NCBI GenBank assembly: GCA_030445275.1
Contig: JAUCSE010000056.1
Location: 27,927 to 91,926, forward strand
DNA: 64,000 nt
Direction: 5' to 3'
DNA from: Mucilaginibacter sp.
Lineage (GTDB): Bacteria; Bacteroidota; Bacteroidia; Sphingobacteriales; Sphingobacteriaceae
Position numbers and translations under genes: made by a program
The notes under the pieces: model-generated
Databases searched by the model: none
Told to the model about the DNA's origin: nothing
Seen by the model: only the letters and a program-made list of their open reading frames with translations
Shown: positions 7,393 through 17,757 of the stretch, piece after piece
Layout of the letters: every line of letters begins with the position of its first letter
How positions within the stretch are numbered: position 1 is the first letter of the stretch

Positions 7393-10300
7393 ATGATTAA
7401 AGTTTACTCACAACTTAACTTGGATTTCAGGAAGGTTTTTTTTTCAAAGGGGCATTTCCTTTTCAGGGCTCTTTTTAAAATAGCCTGCTGTTGTCTGTTT
7501 GCACTGCTGCCAACATTGGTAAGCGCGCAAACCACAATAAATGGTACCGTAAAAGATGATAAGGGCACTCCGGTAATAGGAGCAACGGTAACCGAAAAAG
7601 GGGTTAAAAACACAGCCGTAACCGACATAAACGGCAAGTTTAAACTATCGCTTAAGGGCAAATCAGGTATTTTAAATGTAACATACATCGGTTATAAACC
7701 TAAAGAAGTGGCTATCGGATCATCCAACGAGGTCGTGATTACTTTAGACGAAGATCTGAATAACCTGAATGAAGTGGTAGTTGTTGGATATTCATCCAAA
7801 CAGGTATCGCAATTATCCAGCTCCGTATCGGTTATCAATGGCAACAAATTAAGGGATGTAACCTCTAATGACTTGGGTAGCCTGTTACAGGGTAAAGCCC
7901 CGGGGGTAATGGTATCATCCGCATCAGGCGATCCGACAGGCGGCTCCAGCATCCTTGTTCGTGGCGCAAGCAGTATAAGCGCCGGCGCCAGTCCGTTGAT
8001 TGTGGTTGATGGTAATATCGGCGGCACATACAATCCAACGGATGTTGAATCGGTAACCGTATTAAAAGATGCCGCGGCAACCGGTCTATATGGATCAAGG
8101 GCTGCCAATGGGGTAATTATCATTACTACCAAGATGGGCAAATCGGGTCAAACAAAAATTGATATCAATTCAGTAACAGGATTTAACAAAGCCACATTCG
8201 GCAATTTCCACTTAATGAATTCGCAGCAATTGTATGATTATCAAAAAACCTTTATGAACCCAGATCCATCGGTATTAAAAAACAATACCAATTGGTTGGA
8301 TATGGCTTTTAGGACCGGGATTACGCAAAACCATACTATTTCGGCATCTGGCGGCAGCGATAAAACACAGTTTTACGTATCCGGTAATTACTACAAGGAG
8401 CAGGGTACGTTGATAGACAATGGTACAACGGCTTATAACTTCCGCTCAAACCTTACCACAAAGCTGAACGACAAATTAAAGCTGAGCGTTTTACTAAATA
8501 CCATTTATACAAAAGATAATAACCCGACCAGGCTTTTTACGGGCAATGCGCTATATGATGCTTATTTAAGCATGCCTTATGATCCGGCCTATAATGCTGA
8601 TGGCACACCAACAGATGGCAGGAACTACCCGGGTTGGGTAGGGCGAGATAAGGAGAACTTTTTACAGGGCTTGCAATACAATTTTGCTGATGCAAAAACC
8701 CTGAATACCAGCGGCGATTTTAATATTGATTATGCGATAACCAAACATTTGAGCTTTGCCACCTATAACCGGGCAACACTTATTAATTACAGAGACGAAA
8801 CGTATTATGATGCCCGCACTAAAGATGGGGGAGCAAACTCAGGTGAGTTATATAATAACTCCTATTTTGCCAGCACGCTGTTAACATCAAACCGGTTAAA
8901 GTATGATAACAGTTTTGGCAATCACAATTTGACGTTACTGGCGGTTGGCGAAGGGCAAAAGTATCATTATGATGATCAGGCCTTGAATGGAAAAGGTTTG
9001 CCACCCGGACGGCCCATCATGTCAACCGCTACTGATATTGTCAGCAATCCAAGCGGCGGCGTTGATGAATATAATTTTAGAAAATACTTGGGTCAGGCTG
9101 ATTATAATTATGCCGGAAAATACTTTTTGGTGGGCTCTTATGTGCACGAGTATTCTTCACGTTTTGGAGGGAATAACCCAAGCGGTAATTTTTACCAGGC
9201 AGGGGCTTCGTGGATATTGACTAAAGAGAACTTTATGAAAAACGTACAGTCCATCAATTTTCTAAAACTACGTGGCAGCTATGGAACCACGGGTAATGCC
9301 GAAATTGGTAATTATGCCGGTTTAGGTTTATATAGCATTGATCAGTCTGCAAGTTACAACGGGGCGCCAGGCGCATATCCATCGCAAAAGGCTAACCCTA
9401 ACCTTACCTGGGAAAAGATGAAAACCGCCAATATCGGGGTTGACCTGGGCTTATTTAACAGGATTGATGTAAACGTTGATGTTTATCAGAAAACATCAAG
9501 CGCCCTATTGTTTAAAAAACCATTGCCCGCCACATCAGGATATAATTACGTATTTGAAAACATAGGGTCGGTACGTAACCGGGGGCTTGAAATCAATGTA
9601 ACATCCCGGAATTTGGTTGGCGCTTTTAAATGGGAAACCAATTTTAACATCGCCTTTAACCGTAACAAGGTATTGTCATTAGATGCCGGCGAATCAATGG
9701 CTGCCCCCGGCGCGCAACTGCCCATCGCGGTTGGACATGATATGAACGATTGGTATATGCCTATATGGGCCGGGGTTAATCCCGCAAACGGCAAGCCGCA
9801 ATGGGAAAAATTGGTTACTGATGCCAATGGCAATGTTACCAAACAGCTAACAAGTGTTTATTCAGAGGCATCAGCGTCAAAGCAGTTTACTGGTAAATCG
9901 GCATCACCAAAATTCACGGGTGGTATTAACAATACCTTCTCTTACAAGAACTTTTCATTAAGCACATTTTTAAATTTTGTTTATGGCGGTTATGTATATA
10001 ATGACAGCCGTGCTTACTTTGATAATGATGGTTTGTATGATAGCTATAATGCCATGGTACCAGCCAAAGGATGGACTCGTTGGCAAAAACCGGGCGATAT
10101 AGCCACGGAACCTCAGGCAATACAGGGGGGTAACAATAACTCTAATTCTGCATCATCAAGGTATTTGGAAAATGGCAGCTACCTGCGCCTGCGTAATGTT
10201 ACGCTCGGTTATCAGCTACCCCAAACCTGGCTTACCAACTTAAAGATCAGAAGCGCCAGAATATTTGTAAGTGGTGATAACCTGGTGACATTTACCAAGT

Positions 10301-10425
10301 TTACAGGCGTTGATCCGGAAGTAGATCTGAATCCCGATGTGGATAATATGAGTACCAAGGGTGTGTCAAGCTTTAAATACCCTGTAAGTAGAAAAATATT
10401 GTTCGGAGTGAATGTTGGATTCTAA
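7393..10425 (+). CDS. SusC-family TonB-dependent outer-membrane transporter
   Basis: This 1010-residue protein imports oligosaccharides across the outer membrane, powered by TonB. In order it has a long N-terminal leader ending near VSAQ (about residue 46), a carboxypeptidase-like regulatory domain (about 50-125), a TonB-box-like NEVVVVGY near 130, a plug domain (about 145-260, with RGASS and PLIVVDG), and a beta-barrel ending in aromatic Phe (FGVNVGF). It is followed 11 bases later by susD, and the two form the usual bucket-and-lid complex. There is no extra N-terminal STN domain, so this is not an ECF-sigma-signalling transporter. That fits control by LacI. The family call is certain and the substrate is inferred from neighbours. 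Confidence 0.95.
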   Translation: MIKVYSQLNLDFRKVFFSKGHFLFRALFKIACCCLFALLPTLVSAQTTINGTVKDDKGTPVIGATVTEKGVKNTAVTDINGKFKLSLKGKSGILNVTYIGYKPKEVAIGSSNEVVITLDEDLNNLNEVVVVGYSSKQVSQLSSSVSVINGNKLRDVTSNDLGSLLQGKAPGVMVSSASGDPTGGSSILVRGASSISAGASPLIVVDGNIGGTYNPTDVESVTVLKDAAATGLYGSRAANGVIIITTKMGKSGQTKIDINSVTGFNKATFGNFHLMNSQQLYDYQKTFMNPDPSVLKNNTNWLDMAFRTGITQNHTISASGGSDKTQFYVSGNYYKEQGTLIDNGTTAYNFRSNLTTKLNDKLKLSVLLNTIYTKDNNPTRLFTGNALYDAYLSMPYDPAYNADGTPTDGRNYPGWVGRDKENFLQGLQYNFADAKTLNTSGDFNIDYAITKHLSFATYNRATLINYRDETYYDARTKDGGANSGELYNNSYFASTLLTSNRLKYDNSFGNHNLTLLAVGEGQKYHYDDQALNGKGLPPGRPIMSTATDIVSNPSGGVDEYNFRKYLGQADYNYAGKYFLVGSYVHEYSSRFGGNNPSGNFYQAGASWILTKENFMKNVQSINFLKLRGSYGTTGNAEIGNYAGLGLYSIDQSASYNGAPGAYPSQKANPNLTWEKMKTANIGVDLGLFNRIDVNVDVYQKTSSALLFKKPLPATSGYNYVFENIGSVRNRGLEINVTSRNLVGAFKWETNFNIAFNRNKVLSLDAGESMAAPGAQLPIAVGHDMNDWYMPIWAGVNPANGKPQWEKLVTDANGNVTKQLTSVYSEASASKQFTGKSASPKFTGGINNTFSYKNFSLSTFLNFVYGGYVYNDSRAYFDNDGLYDSYNAMVPAKGWTRWQKPGDIATEPQAIQGGNNNSNSASSRYLENGSYLRLRNVTLGYQLPQTWLTNLKIRSARIFVSGDNLVTFTKFTGVDPEVDLNPDVDNMSTKGVSSFKYPVSRKILFGVNVGF

Positions 10426-10436
10426 AAAACACTGAA

Positions 10437-11939
10437 ATGAAAACTATAAAATATATAAAAGCATTGATCATCATTGGTTTTCTAGGGATGGTTGTGAACG
10501 CGTGTAAGAAGGTAGAGCCATCAACCGCTATTGACGATAAAACGGCCCTTTCCAATGCAGATAATATCGGCATTGCCACTACAGGCAACTATGCCGTATT
10601 AAGAAACCCATCATATGTAAGAAGCGGGCACTTTTTGATGGAATATCCGGGCGATAATATAGCCCAGGGACAATCCTCATCTGATGATTTGAGCCGGTGT
10701 TACCGGTATACACATATACCAACGGGCACCCATGCTACTAATTTTTGGACACAGGCCTACCATCTTATCGCCGCCGCTAATTTAATTATCGCGGCTATCC
10801 CGGATAATGGCGCAGAGGAGTTACAACAATTAAAAGGCGAAAACCTGTACCTGCGTGCCATGGCACAATTTAACCTGGTACGAATTTTTGGCAGGCCATA
10901 TACACAAGGTAATGGCAGTAATCCCGGTGTTCCTATATTGAAGGAAAACGCCACGGATATCAGACCAGCCCGTAATACAGTGAAAGAAGTGTATGACGCG
11001 GTGGTAGTTGATCTGCTAAAAGCGGCCGATCTGATGACGGAACAAAAAGCCAACCCTTACGCGTCAAAAGAAGTGGCCTATGCTTTATTATCACGCGTTT
11101 ATTTATACATGAATGATAATACCAACGCCATTAAATATGCTGATCTGGTGATCAATTCTGGCCGTTATAGCCTGTTACAAGGCGGCGACTACAAAAACTA
11201 CTTTAGCGGCGTACCCGAAAATAATAAGGAAACCATTTTTTGTATCAAATACACCAAAACACAGGATCAGGGTTTCAGTGCCATCGGATCTATGTATTAC
11301 AGTGGTCAGGGGCCTGATGGTACCAGCTCATTAACCACTCCTGGTGGCCAGGGCAATACCGGCTGGGGCGAAATTTACGCCTCGAGAACCTACGTGGAGG
11401 ATCTGGATAAGTACCCGGACGATCTTCGCCATAGCTTTATCGCACCATTTTTGGATAATGGGGTTTTACAGTACAATAAAAAATTGACACCCAATACGCC
11501 CATGTATTATATTACCAAATACAGTTTTCAGGAAGGTATTGTTACTTTAAGCTCGCCGGTTTACCTGCGTTTAGCCGAAATGTACCTGAACCGCGCCGAG
11601 GCAAATGCCAAACTCGGCAACACCCAGAAAGCGCTTGATGATGTAAATATTATCCGTACCCGGGCAGGTATACCAACGCTTACCCTGGCAACCGCCGGCG
11701 ACGTGCTTGGCGCTGTGCTTGAAGAACGCCACCTGGAGCTTGCATTTGAAGGGCAACGCGCTTATGATTTGTTCAGGAACAACTTGCCTATGGTACGCAA
11801 CTATCCGGGCACACATGCATTGAACAATACGCCAAGTACCAATATTATGCAAACAGTGTTGCCAACAGATGCCAGGGTGGTATTCTTTATTCCGCAAACA
11901 GAAATTGACAATAACCCAAAACTTACACAAAACCCTTAA
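10437..11939 (+). CDS. SusD/RagB-family glycan-binding outer-membrane lipoprotein
   Basis: This 500-residue surface lipoprotein has a lipobox ending at C23 (VVNAC) after a hydrophobic signal, so it should be lipidated and exported. The mid-region (FNLVRIFGRPY, VYDAVVVDLLKAAD) and the C-terminal block (YLRLAEMYLNRAEANAK, EERHLELAFEGQRAYDLFR) are typical of SusD/RagB TPR-rich proteins. It binds glycan at the mouth of the SusC channel. It is 11 bases downstream of susC and certainly co-transcribed. Length is normal. Glycan identity cannot be read from the sequence. Confidence 0.95.
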   Translation: MKTIKYIKALIIIGFLGMVVNACKKVEPSTAIDDKTALSNADNIGIATTGNYAVLRNPSYVRSGHFLMEYPGDNIAQGQSSSDDLSRCYRYTHIPTGTHATNFWTQAYHLIAAANLIIAAIPDNGAEELQQLKGENLYLRAMAQFNLVRIFGRPYTQGNGSNPGVPILKENATDIRPARNTVKEVYDAVVVDLLKAADLMTEQKANPYASKEVAYALLSRVYLYMNDNTNAIKYADLVINSGRYSLLQGGDYKNYFSGVPENNKETIFCIKYTKTQDQGFSAIGSMYYSGQGPDGTSSLTTPGGQGNTGWGEIYASRTYVEDLDKYPDDLRHSFIAPFLDNGVLQYNKKLTPNTPMYYITKYSFQEGIVTLSSPVYLRLAEMYLNRAEANAKLGNTQKALDDVNIIRTRAGIPTLTLATAGDVLGAVLEERHLELAFEGQRAYDLFRNNLPMVRNYPGTHALNNTPSTNIMQTVLPTDARVVFFIPQTEIDNNPKLTQNP

Positions 11940-11945
11940 AAGAGT

Positions 11946-11972
11946 AGCCACTATGCTTTAGGTATAGTGGCT
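11946..11972 (+). terminator. Hairpin directly after susD
   Basis: AGCCACTAT (11946-11954) pairs with ATAGTGGCT (11964-11972), seven bases after the susD stop. There is no strong T run. It may attenuate transcription or protect the susCD message, so that the two transporter genes are expressed above the downstream enzymes. Confidence 0.5.
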
Positions 11973-12042
11973 CATTAAAAGATGGAAAATTGTATTTATG
12001 GGTACATTTATAAGTAGTAAATCTATTTTTACAGCTAAAAAC

Positions 12043-12090
12043 AAGCCTTTTATCTTCTCAATAATTAATTATTGGAAAGGTAAAAGGCTT
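12043..12090. repeat. 48-bp imperfect palindrome between susD and the DUF6067 gene
   Basis: Ends AAGCCTTTTA and TAAAAGGCTT pair around an AT-rich centre containing AATAATTAATTATT. The pairing extends over almost all 48 bases with a few mismatches. It lies 34 bases before the next start codon. It could be a terminator, a processing site or an operator. Confidence 0.6.
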
Positions 12091-12123
12091 AAACCATCTT
12101 ACTAAATTTGATTCGTTGATTGA

Positions 12124-15120
12124 ATGATTATGATAAAAAAACAACTCCTTGCGTTCATCGTCCTGTTATCGGCTTTTACGGCCAATGCTCAAAAAGTACC
12201 TTATACCAATTGTAAAAACTGCTGGATAGCCGACTCATTAGGAAATCACCGGGTGGTTTTAACTTTTAGCGGCACAGGTAAAGTGGCAAAAGCCATTATT
12301 GACTGGCGAAGGCGTGACACCGATCCTGAAAACAAGCGGATTATTATTCAGGATGCCAAAACAAAGCAAAAGATAACCAACATAAAGCTGGGGACGATAA
12401 ACCGGAAAACAGGCGAGTTGTTTTTTGAACCAACATCAGGGAAGGGAACTTATTACGTGTACTACATGCCCTATAAAAACGAGGGACGCTCCAACTACCC
12501 GAAAGGGGTATACCTGAAACCTGAAAATACAGCATCAACAGCATGGTTGAGCGCTTTAGGCGACGGTAAAAACGCCCCATTAGCTTCGGTAAAAGAGTTT
12601 CAATCCATAGATGCGTTCAATAGCTTTTACCCGATGGAGGTGATCGCCACAAAAAACGAGACAGATCATTTGCTCGCTAAGTTCAAAGCCGAAAAATTCC
12701 TGGTTTTCCCTGAAGACAGACTGAATTCTATCCGGATGACCAAAGATTTGCCACAACGTTGGATAGAGCTTGGTCCTCAAAATAAATATACCGCAACTGC
12801 ATTACGCGGCGAAAATTTCGCTTACCAGCTAGGCATATACGCCCTGCAAGATCTGGAGGATGTAAAGGTTACCTTCAGTAAATTGACTACAGTATCGGGC
12901 AAAATAATACCGGCCACGGCTCTTTTTTGTATCAATAACGGCGGTACGGCCTACGATGGCTCGCCGCTTAACAAAACGGTAAATGTGGTTGCCGGCGATG
13001 TGCAGGCATTATGGTGCGGTATTGATATATCGGCAAATGCAGTACCGGCAATATATACCGGCAAGGCCACCATCAGCATCAATGGCAAAACGGCTAAAGA
13101 AATACAGCTATCCATTAAAGTAGGTACCGGCCTGGCAAAAAATGGCGGTGTTGATGAACCCTGGAAAATGACCCGCCTGGGCTGGCTCAACTCCACCATG
13201 GCGCAAAAAAACACGGTGATAGCGCCATACACACCGCTATTGGTAAAAAACAACACGGTAAGCTTATTGGGCAGAACGGTAGAGGTAAATAACGATGGTT
13301 TCCCCAAACAGATCCAGACATTTTTTACACCCGAAATGACGGATTATACCGATGCGCCAAACAACCTGCTGACCGAGGCCATTCACTTTCATTTTATAAA
13401 ACCCGATGGTAAAAACATCAAACTAAAAAGCCAGGGTCTGCAATTTACCAAAACAGAACCCGGCAGGGTGCAGTGGAACGCCACAAGCGGCAATGATTCT
13501 CTGCAGATGGAGGTAAGCGCGTCGTTAGAGTTTGATGGCTTTATGTCATACACTGTAAAAGTGGAGGCCCTGCAGGATATCAGCTTAAAAGATATTACCA
13601 TGCACATTCCCTTTAAAAGGAATGTGGCCAAATACATGATGGGCCTTGGCCAAAAAGGCGGTTATCGCCCGGAAAACTTTGAATGGAAATGGGATGTAAC
13701 GCATAAAAACCAGGACGGCGCCTGGATAGGTAACGTAAACGCCGGCCTGCAATATTCGCTGCGCGATGATAAATATGTACGCCCGCTTAACACCAATTTC
13801 TACTTGCAAAAACCGCTGATCCTGCCATCGTCATGGGGTAATGGCGATAAAGGGGGTATCAAAGTTACCGACGATGGCAAAGCGGTGTTAGCCAACAATT
13901 ACAGCGGCCAAAGAAAGCTGAATAAAGGTGATGTATTGTATTATAACTTTACCTTATTGATCACCCCGTTCCATACCATCAATACCGATTTTCAATGGGC
14001 CACCCGGTTTTATCATGCTTATAAGCCGATTGATACCATCAAAAAAATTGGAGCTACGGTGATCAATATTCACCACGCCACAGCAATCAATCCCAATATC
14101 AATTACCCTTTTATTGCCTGGAAGGCCATGAAAGCTTATGATGATTCGGCCCATGCAGCAGGATTGAAGGTGAAGATCTACAATACCATCCGCGAACTGT
14201 CAAACCATGCTTATGAAACTTTTGCACTTCGTAGTTTGGGGCACGAGATCTATTCGCCGGGTAAAGGCGGCGGATTTAGTTGGTTGCAGGAGCACCTGGG
14301 CGATGACTATATAGCCGCCTGGTTTGTTCCCGAAATAAAAGATGCCGCCATTATTAACAGTGGCATGAACCGCTGGCACAATTACTACGTGGAGGGCATG
14401 AATTGGTTGACCCAAAATGTAGGTATCGATGGCATTTACCTGGACGATGTAGCCTTTGACCGTGTTACCATGAAACGCATCAAACGGGTGCTGACCAAAG
14501 ATGGTCATCCCGGAATCATTGATCTGCATTCGGCCAATCAGTACAACAAAAGCGACGGTTTTAATAACAGCGCCAACCTGTATATGGAACATTTTCCATA
14601 CCTCAACCGCCTGTGGTTTGGGGAGTATTTTGATTATGAAAAGAACGCTCCCGACTTTTTCCTGACCGAAGTAAGCGGGATACCGTTTGGCCTGATGGGC
14701 GAGATGTTGCAAGGCGGCGGTAACGCCTGGCGGGGCATGGTTTACGGCATGACCAACCGGATACCCTGGAGCGATGATGCCGACCCAAGACCCATCTGGA
14801 AAGTATGGGACAGCTTTGGCATGAAGGGCACCAAAATGATTGGTTACTGGGTTGATGATAACCCGGTAAAAACCGACCATGAAAAGGTATTGGCCACCGT
14901 TTATAAAAAGGATGGCGCGGCCCTGGTATCTATTGCCAGCTGGGAAGACAGCGATACGGATATCCAATTAAATATCGACTGGAAAAAACTAGGCATTGAT
15001 CCGTCAAAAGTAACCATTACAGCGCCCGGGATCAAAAACTTTCAGCCAGCCAAAACATTCGGACTTCATGATAAAATACGGGTTGAAAAGGCTAAAGGAT
15101 GGTTATTGATTATCAAATAA
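12124..15120 (+). CDS. Secreted DUF6067/GH123-like putative glycoside hydrolase
   Basis: This 998-residue protein has a signal peptide (MIMIKKQLLAFIVLLSAF, cleavage near NAQ). It resembles the DUF6067 'glycoside hydrolase domain-containing' group: N-terminal beta-sandwich regions (about 25-350), a large beta domain (about 380-610), and a C-terminal TIM-barrel-like part with INIHHATAINPNINYPF and the acidic motif GIDGIYLDDVAFDR. The paired Asp after the Tyr-Leu strand is a plausible catalytic site, as in related GH123-type enzymes that remove N-acetylgalactosamine, but the exact activity is not known to me. It sits in the PUL between susD and a GH35 gene. The neighbouring NahK-like kinase would suit a hexosamine-releasing enzyme. 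Enzyme class is moderately sure, specificity inferred. Confidence 0.75.
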   Translation: MIMIKKQLLAFIVLLSAFTANAQKVPYTNCKNCWIADSLGNHRVVLTFSGTGKVAKAIIDWRRRDTDPENKRIIIQDAKTKQKITNIKLGTINRKTGELFFEPTSGKGTYYVYYMPYKNEGRSNYPKGVYLKPENTASTAWLSALGDGKNAPLASVKEFQSIDAFNSFYPMEVIATKNETDHLLAKFKAEKFLVFPEDRLNSIRMTKDLPQRWIELGPQNKYTATALRGENFAYQLGIYALQDLEDVKVTFSKLTTVSGKIIPATALFCINNGGTAYDGSPLNKTVNVVAGDVQALWCGIDISANAVPAIYTGKATISINGKTAKEIQLSIKVGTGLAKNGGVDEPWKMTRLGWLNSTMAQKNTVIAPYTPLLVKNNTVSLLGRTVEVNNDGFPKQIQTFFTPEMTDYTDAPNNLLTEAIHFHFIKPDGKNIKLKSQGLQFTKTEPGRVQWNATSGNDSLQMEVSASLEFDGFMSYTVKVEALQDISLKDITMHIPFKRNVAKYMMGLGQKGGYRPENFEWKWDVTHKNQDGAWIGNVNAGLQYSLRDDKYVRPLNTNFYLQKPLILPSSWGNGDKGGIKVTDDGKAVLANNYSGQRKLNKGDVLYYNFTLLITPFHTINTDFQWATRFYHAYKPIDTIKKIGATVINIHHATAINPNINYPFIAWKAMKAYDDSAHAAGLKVKIYNTIRELSNHAYETFALRSLGHEIYSPGKGGGFSWLQEHLGDDYIAAWFVPEIKDAAIINSGMNRWHNYYVEGMNWLTQNVGIDGIYLDDVAFDRVTMKRIKRVLTKDGHPGIIDLHSANQYNKSDGFNNSANLYMEHFPYLNRLWFGEYFDYEKNAPDFFLTEVSGIPFGLMGEMLQGGGNAWRGMVYGMTNRIPWSDDADPRPIWKVWDSFGMKGTKMIGYWVDDNPVKTDHEKVLATVYKKDGAALVSIASWEDSDTDIQLNIDWKKLGIDPSKVTITAPGIKNFQPAKTFGLHDKIRVEKAKGWLLIIK

Positions 15121-15144
15121 TGTGAGGACAAGCCACTCTAAAAT

Positions 15145-15260
15145 GTCATTTCGATAGAGCGGAGGCGGTAAGCGCATGAGGGCGAAAGAGAAATCTTATA
15201 CTCAATGTTATCTGAATAGATGTCGAATAAGATTTCTCCTCGTACCTCGTTCGAAATGAC
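15145..15260. repeat. GTCAT-ended palindromic element, copy 3
   Basis: This 116-base element begins GTCATTTCGA and ends TCGAAATGAC. Inner arms GAGAAATCTTAT and ATAAGATTTCTC also pair. It fills the gap between the DUF6067 and DUF3472 genes. Confidence 0.8.
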
Positions 15261-15325
15261 AACTTTTTATTGATATACATTTATCCTGAGCTCACGATAA
15301 ATAATAACAGCAGTTAAATAAACAC

Positions 15326-16639
15326 ATGATAAACACCATTAGTAAAACATTTATAGTATTAACAAGCTGCCTGCTATTGCAGTTAAACAGCCAGGCGGCC
15401 AGGCTTCAAAAAGATTCGGTAATAACCGTACCGTTGGGAGGTAACAGCTGGGTAAGCAAAGGTGCACAAGCAACTATCACCAATGATGGCTTAAGGCGTT
15501 GGAGTGCGGGTACAGATGTAATAAGCATATATGTGCGGCCAGAATCAGCCGGTTATTTAAACATCGCCCTGAAATTACAAGTGCCCGATGGCTCCAGTAA
15601 AATACGGGTTACCATAGGGCAAACAACGCTAACAAAAACAGTAGACAACCACGAACCGGCGGTTGTTGATTTTGGGAGGGCATTAATTAAAACACCCGGA
15701 TACGTACAGTTAAAGTTGCAGGGGCTTCAAAAAGGCGGTAAGGAGTACGCGCAGGTAAGCGACCTGCTATTAAGCGGGTTAGTTGCTTCAAAAGGGATGG
15801 CTTATGTAAAAAACAACGAGGGTAGCTATTTTCATTGGGGGCGTAGGGGGCCATCGGTCCACTTAAATTACAGCTTGCCGGATGAAGCTAAAACCACAGC
15901 AGAATGGTTTTATAACGAAGTAACCGTACCGGTTGGGAACGACGTATTAGGATCATATTTTATGGCCGATGGTTTTACCGGCGGCTATTTCGGGATGCAG
16001 GTAAACTCAGCAACAGAGCGCCACGTACTGTTCTCGATATGGAGCCCGTTCACTACTGATGATCCAAAGAGCATTCCCGATAGTTTAAAAATCCATTTGT
16101 TAAAAAAAGGCTCTGGTGTTCATGGCGGGGAGTTTGGCGGGGAAGGCTCAGGCGGGCAAAGCTATATAAACTACCCCTGGATGGCCGGCAAAACCTATGC
16201 TTTTTTAATACATGCACAGGCTGATGAAAAAGCGAAAACCACAGTTTTTACCGCTTATTTTAAACCGAAAGATCAAAAGAATTGGCAGCTGATAGCCAGT
16301 TTTAAACGCCCCGCGTCAGGATTTTATTTAAAAGGACTGTATTCTTTCCTCGAGAATTTTGACCCGGATATGGGTAACATACAGCGTAAAGCGCTTTTTG
16401 GCAATGGCTGGATAGCCGATACATCAGGCAAATGGTATCCGTTAAGCAAAGCCCTTTTTACCGGCGATGCGACGGCCAATATTAATTACCGTAAAGATTA
16501 TGGTGGCGGTGTACAAGGCGACTTATTTTATTTGCGGAATGGTGGTTTTTTTAACGATTTTGCGCCGCTTAAAACCATGCTTACTCGTCAGCAAGTGGTT
16601 AAAACAGGTCCTGAAATTGATTTTAACAAATTACCCTAA
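15326..16639 (+). CDS. Secreted DUF5077-DUF3472 protein
   Basis: This 437-residue exported protein has a signal peptide (MINTISKTFIVLTSCLLLQL, cleavage near SQA). An N-terminal DUF5077-like beta-sandwich (about 30-150, TVPLGGNSWVSKGAQ) is followed by a DUF3472 domain (about 165-435, with SYFHWGRRGPSVHLNY and GGEFGGEGSGGQS). Proteins of this layout are common in Bacteroidota PULs. The beta-sandwich is thought to bind carbohydrate and the DUF3472 part has no assigned reaction. It is five bases upstream of galM and therefore in the same operon. I infer a glycan-binding or accessory catalytic role. Confidence 0.8.
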   Translation: MINTISKTFIVLTSCLLLQLNSQAARLQKDSVITVPLGGNSWVSKGAQATITNDGLRRWSAGTDVISIYVRPESAGYLNIALKLQVPDGSSKIRVTIGQTTLTKTVDNHEPAVVDFGRALIKTPGYVQLKLQGLQKGGKEYAQVSDLLLSGLVASKGMAYVKNNEGSYFHWGRRGPSVHLNYSLPDEAKTTAEWFYNEVTVPVGNDVLGSYFMADGFTGGYFGMQVNSATERHVLFSIWSPFTTDDPKSIPDSLKIHLLKKGSGVHGGEFGGEGSGGQSYINYPWMAGKTYAFLIHAQADEKAKTTVFTAYFKPKDQKNWQLIASFKRPASGFYLKGLYSFLENFDPDMGNIQRKALFGNGWIADTSGKWYPLSKALFTGDATANINYRKDYGGGVQGDLFYLRNGGFFNDFAPLKTMLTRQQVVKTGPEIDFNKLP

Positions 16640-16644
16640 ACAAG

Positions 16645-17706
16645 ATGAAACCATTAGACATTAAGGAGTGGGGGACAATTGAAAATCAAAAAGTTTACCG
16701 GTATACGCTTACCAATAAAAATGGTATGCGGGTTTGCTTGTCAAATATAGGGGCAGCTATTCAATCTGTTTTTGTAAAAGATAAGAATGGCGTTTTTGAG
16801 GATGTGGTGCTGGGTTATGATACGGTTGAGGGGTATTGGCATGACCCTTTTTACATAGGTACAGTGGTTGGGCGTTATGCCAATCGTATTGCCGGCGCTA
16901 AAGTTAATATTGATGGCACCACCTGGCAATTAACCGCAAAAGAAGGCGGATTTCATCATCATGGAGGTAAGGAAGGTTTTAATAAAAAGATATGGACCCC
17001 CGTTCTTTTTGATAAAAGCAAGGGACTGGGACTGGTATTTAGTTTACTAAGTCCCGATGGTGATGAAGGATTCCCCGGCAATTTACTGGTACAGGTTAAA
17101 TACACCTTGACAGATTATGATCAGCTGATCGTGGAGTATAAGTGCCAGACAGATAAAAGTACGGTGATCAATTTAACCCAACATAGTTATTTTAACCTGG
17201 GAGGCCATAATAAAGGATCGGTAACAGATCATCAGCTGGAAGTTAATGCAACGCATTACCTGCCTGTAAATAACATGATAGTACCCAACGGAAACATTGC
17301 TGATGTTAGTGGTTCGCCCTTTGACTTCCGTTTTTTTAAACAACTGGGCCGCGACATTGACCTTGATCACGAACAAATTAATTTAGGTTCAGGATATGAT
17401 CATTCATGGGTGCTCAAAAAAGAACGTTCGCCCGAGTTGGTGCTTGCTGCACAGGCAACCGAAGATAAAAGCGGGCGTAAATTAACGGTATATACCACCG
17501 AACCGGCAGTCCATATTTATACAGGTAACTTTTTGGATGGCTCTGTAAAAGGAAAAGACGGATACGCTTACCAGCGCCGGGATGGTTTTTGCATAGAAAC
17601 ACAAAATTACCCTGATTCGCCCAATAAACTGCATTTTCCGAGTGCTATATTAAAAGCGGGAGAGGTGTTTAGTAGTAAAACCGTATTTGAATTTGGTCTT
17701 AAATAA
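16645..17706 (+). CDS. galM: Aldose 1-epimerase (galactose mutarotase)
   Basis: This 353-residue enzyme interconverts alpha and beta anomers of aldoses, mainly galactose. Motifs are the NRIAGAKVNIDG segment near residue 78, the GGFHHHGGKEGFNKKIW block with one catalytic His, NLTQHSYFNLGG with the other His near 175, and the C-terminal CIETQNYPDSPN carrying the catalytic Glu. No signal peptide is present, so it is cytoplasmic. It begins five bases after the DUF3472 stop and 51 bases before the GH35 gene. Releasing beta-galactose by GH35 and then mutarotating it makes biochemical sense. Confidence 0.92.
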   Translation: MKPLDIKEWGTIENQKVYRYTLTNKNGMRVCLSNIGAAIQSVFVKDKNGVFEDVVLGYDTVEGYWHDPFYIGTVVGRYANRIAGAKVNIDGTTWQLTAKEGGFHHHGGKEGFNKKIWTPVLFDKSKGLGLVFSLLSPDGDEGFPGNLLVQVKYTLTDYDQLIVEYKCQTDKSTVINLTQHSYFNLGGHNKGSVTDHQLEVNATHYLPVNNMIVPNGNIADVSGSPFDFRFFKQLGRDIDLDHEQINLGSGYDHSWVLKKERSPELVLAAQATEDKSGRKLTVYTTEPAVHIYTGNFLDGSVKGKDGYAYQRRDGFCIETQNYPDSPNKLHFPSAILKAGEVFSSKTVFEFGLK

Positions 17707-17757
17707 ACATCTGTCACACAAAAAAGCTGTAGAATAAAAAACATAATAAAATAATTG

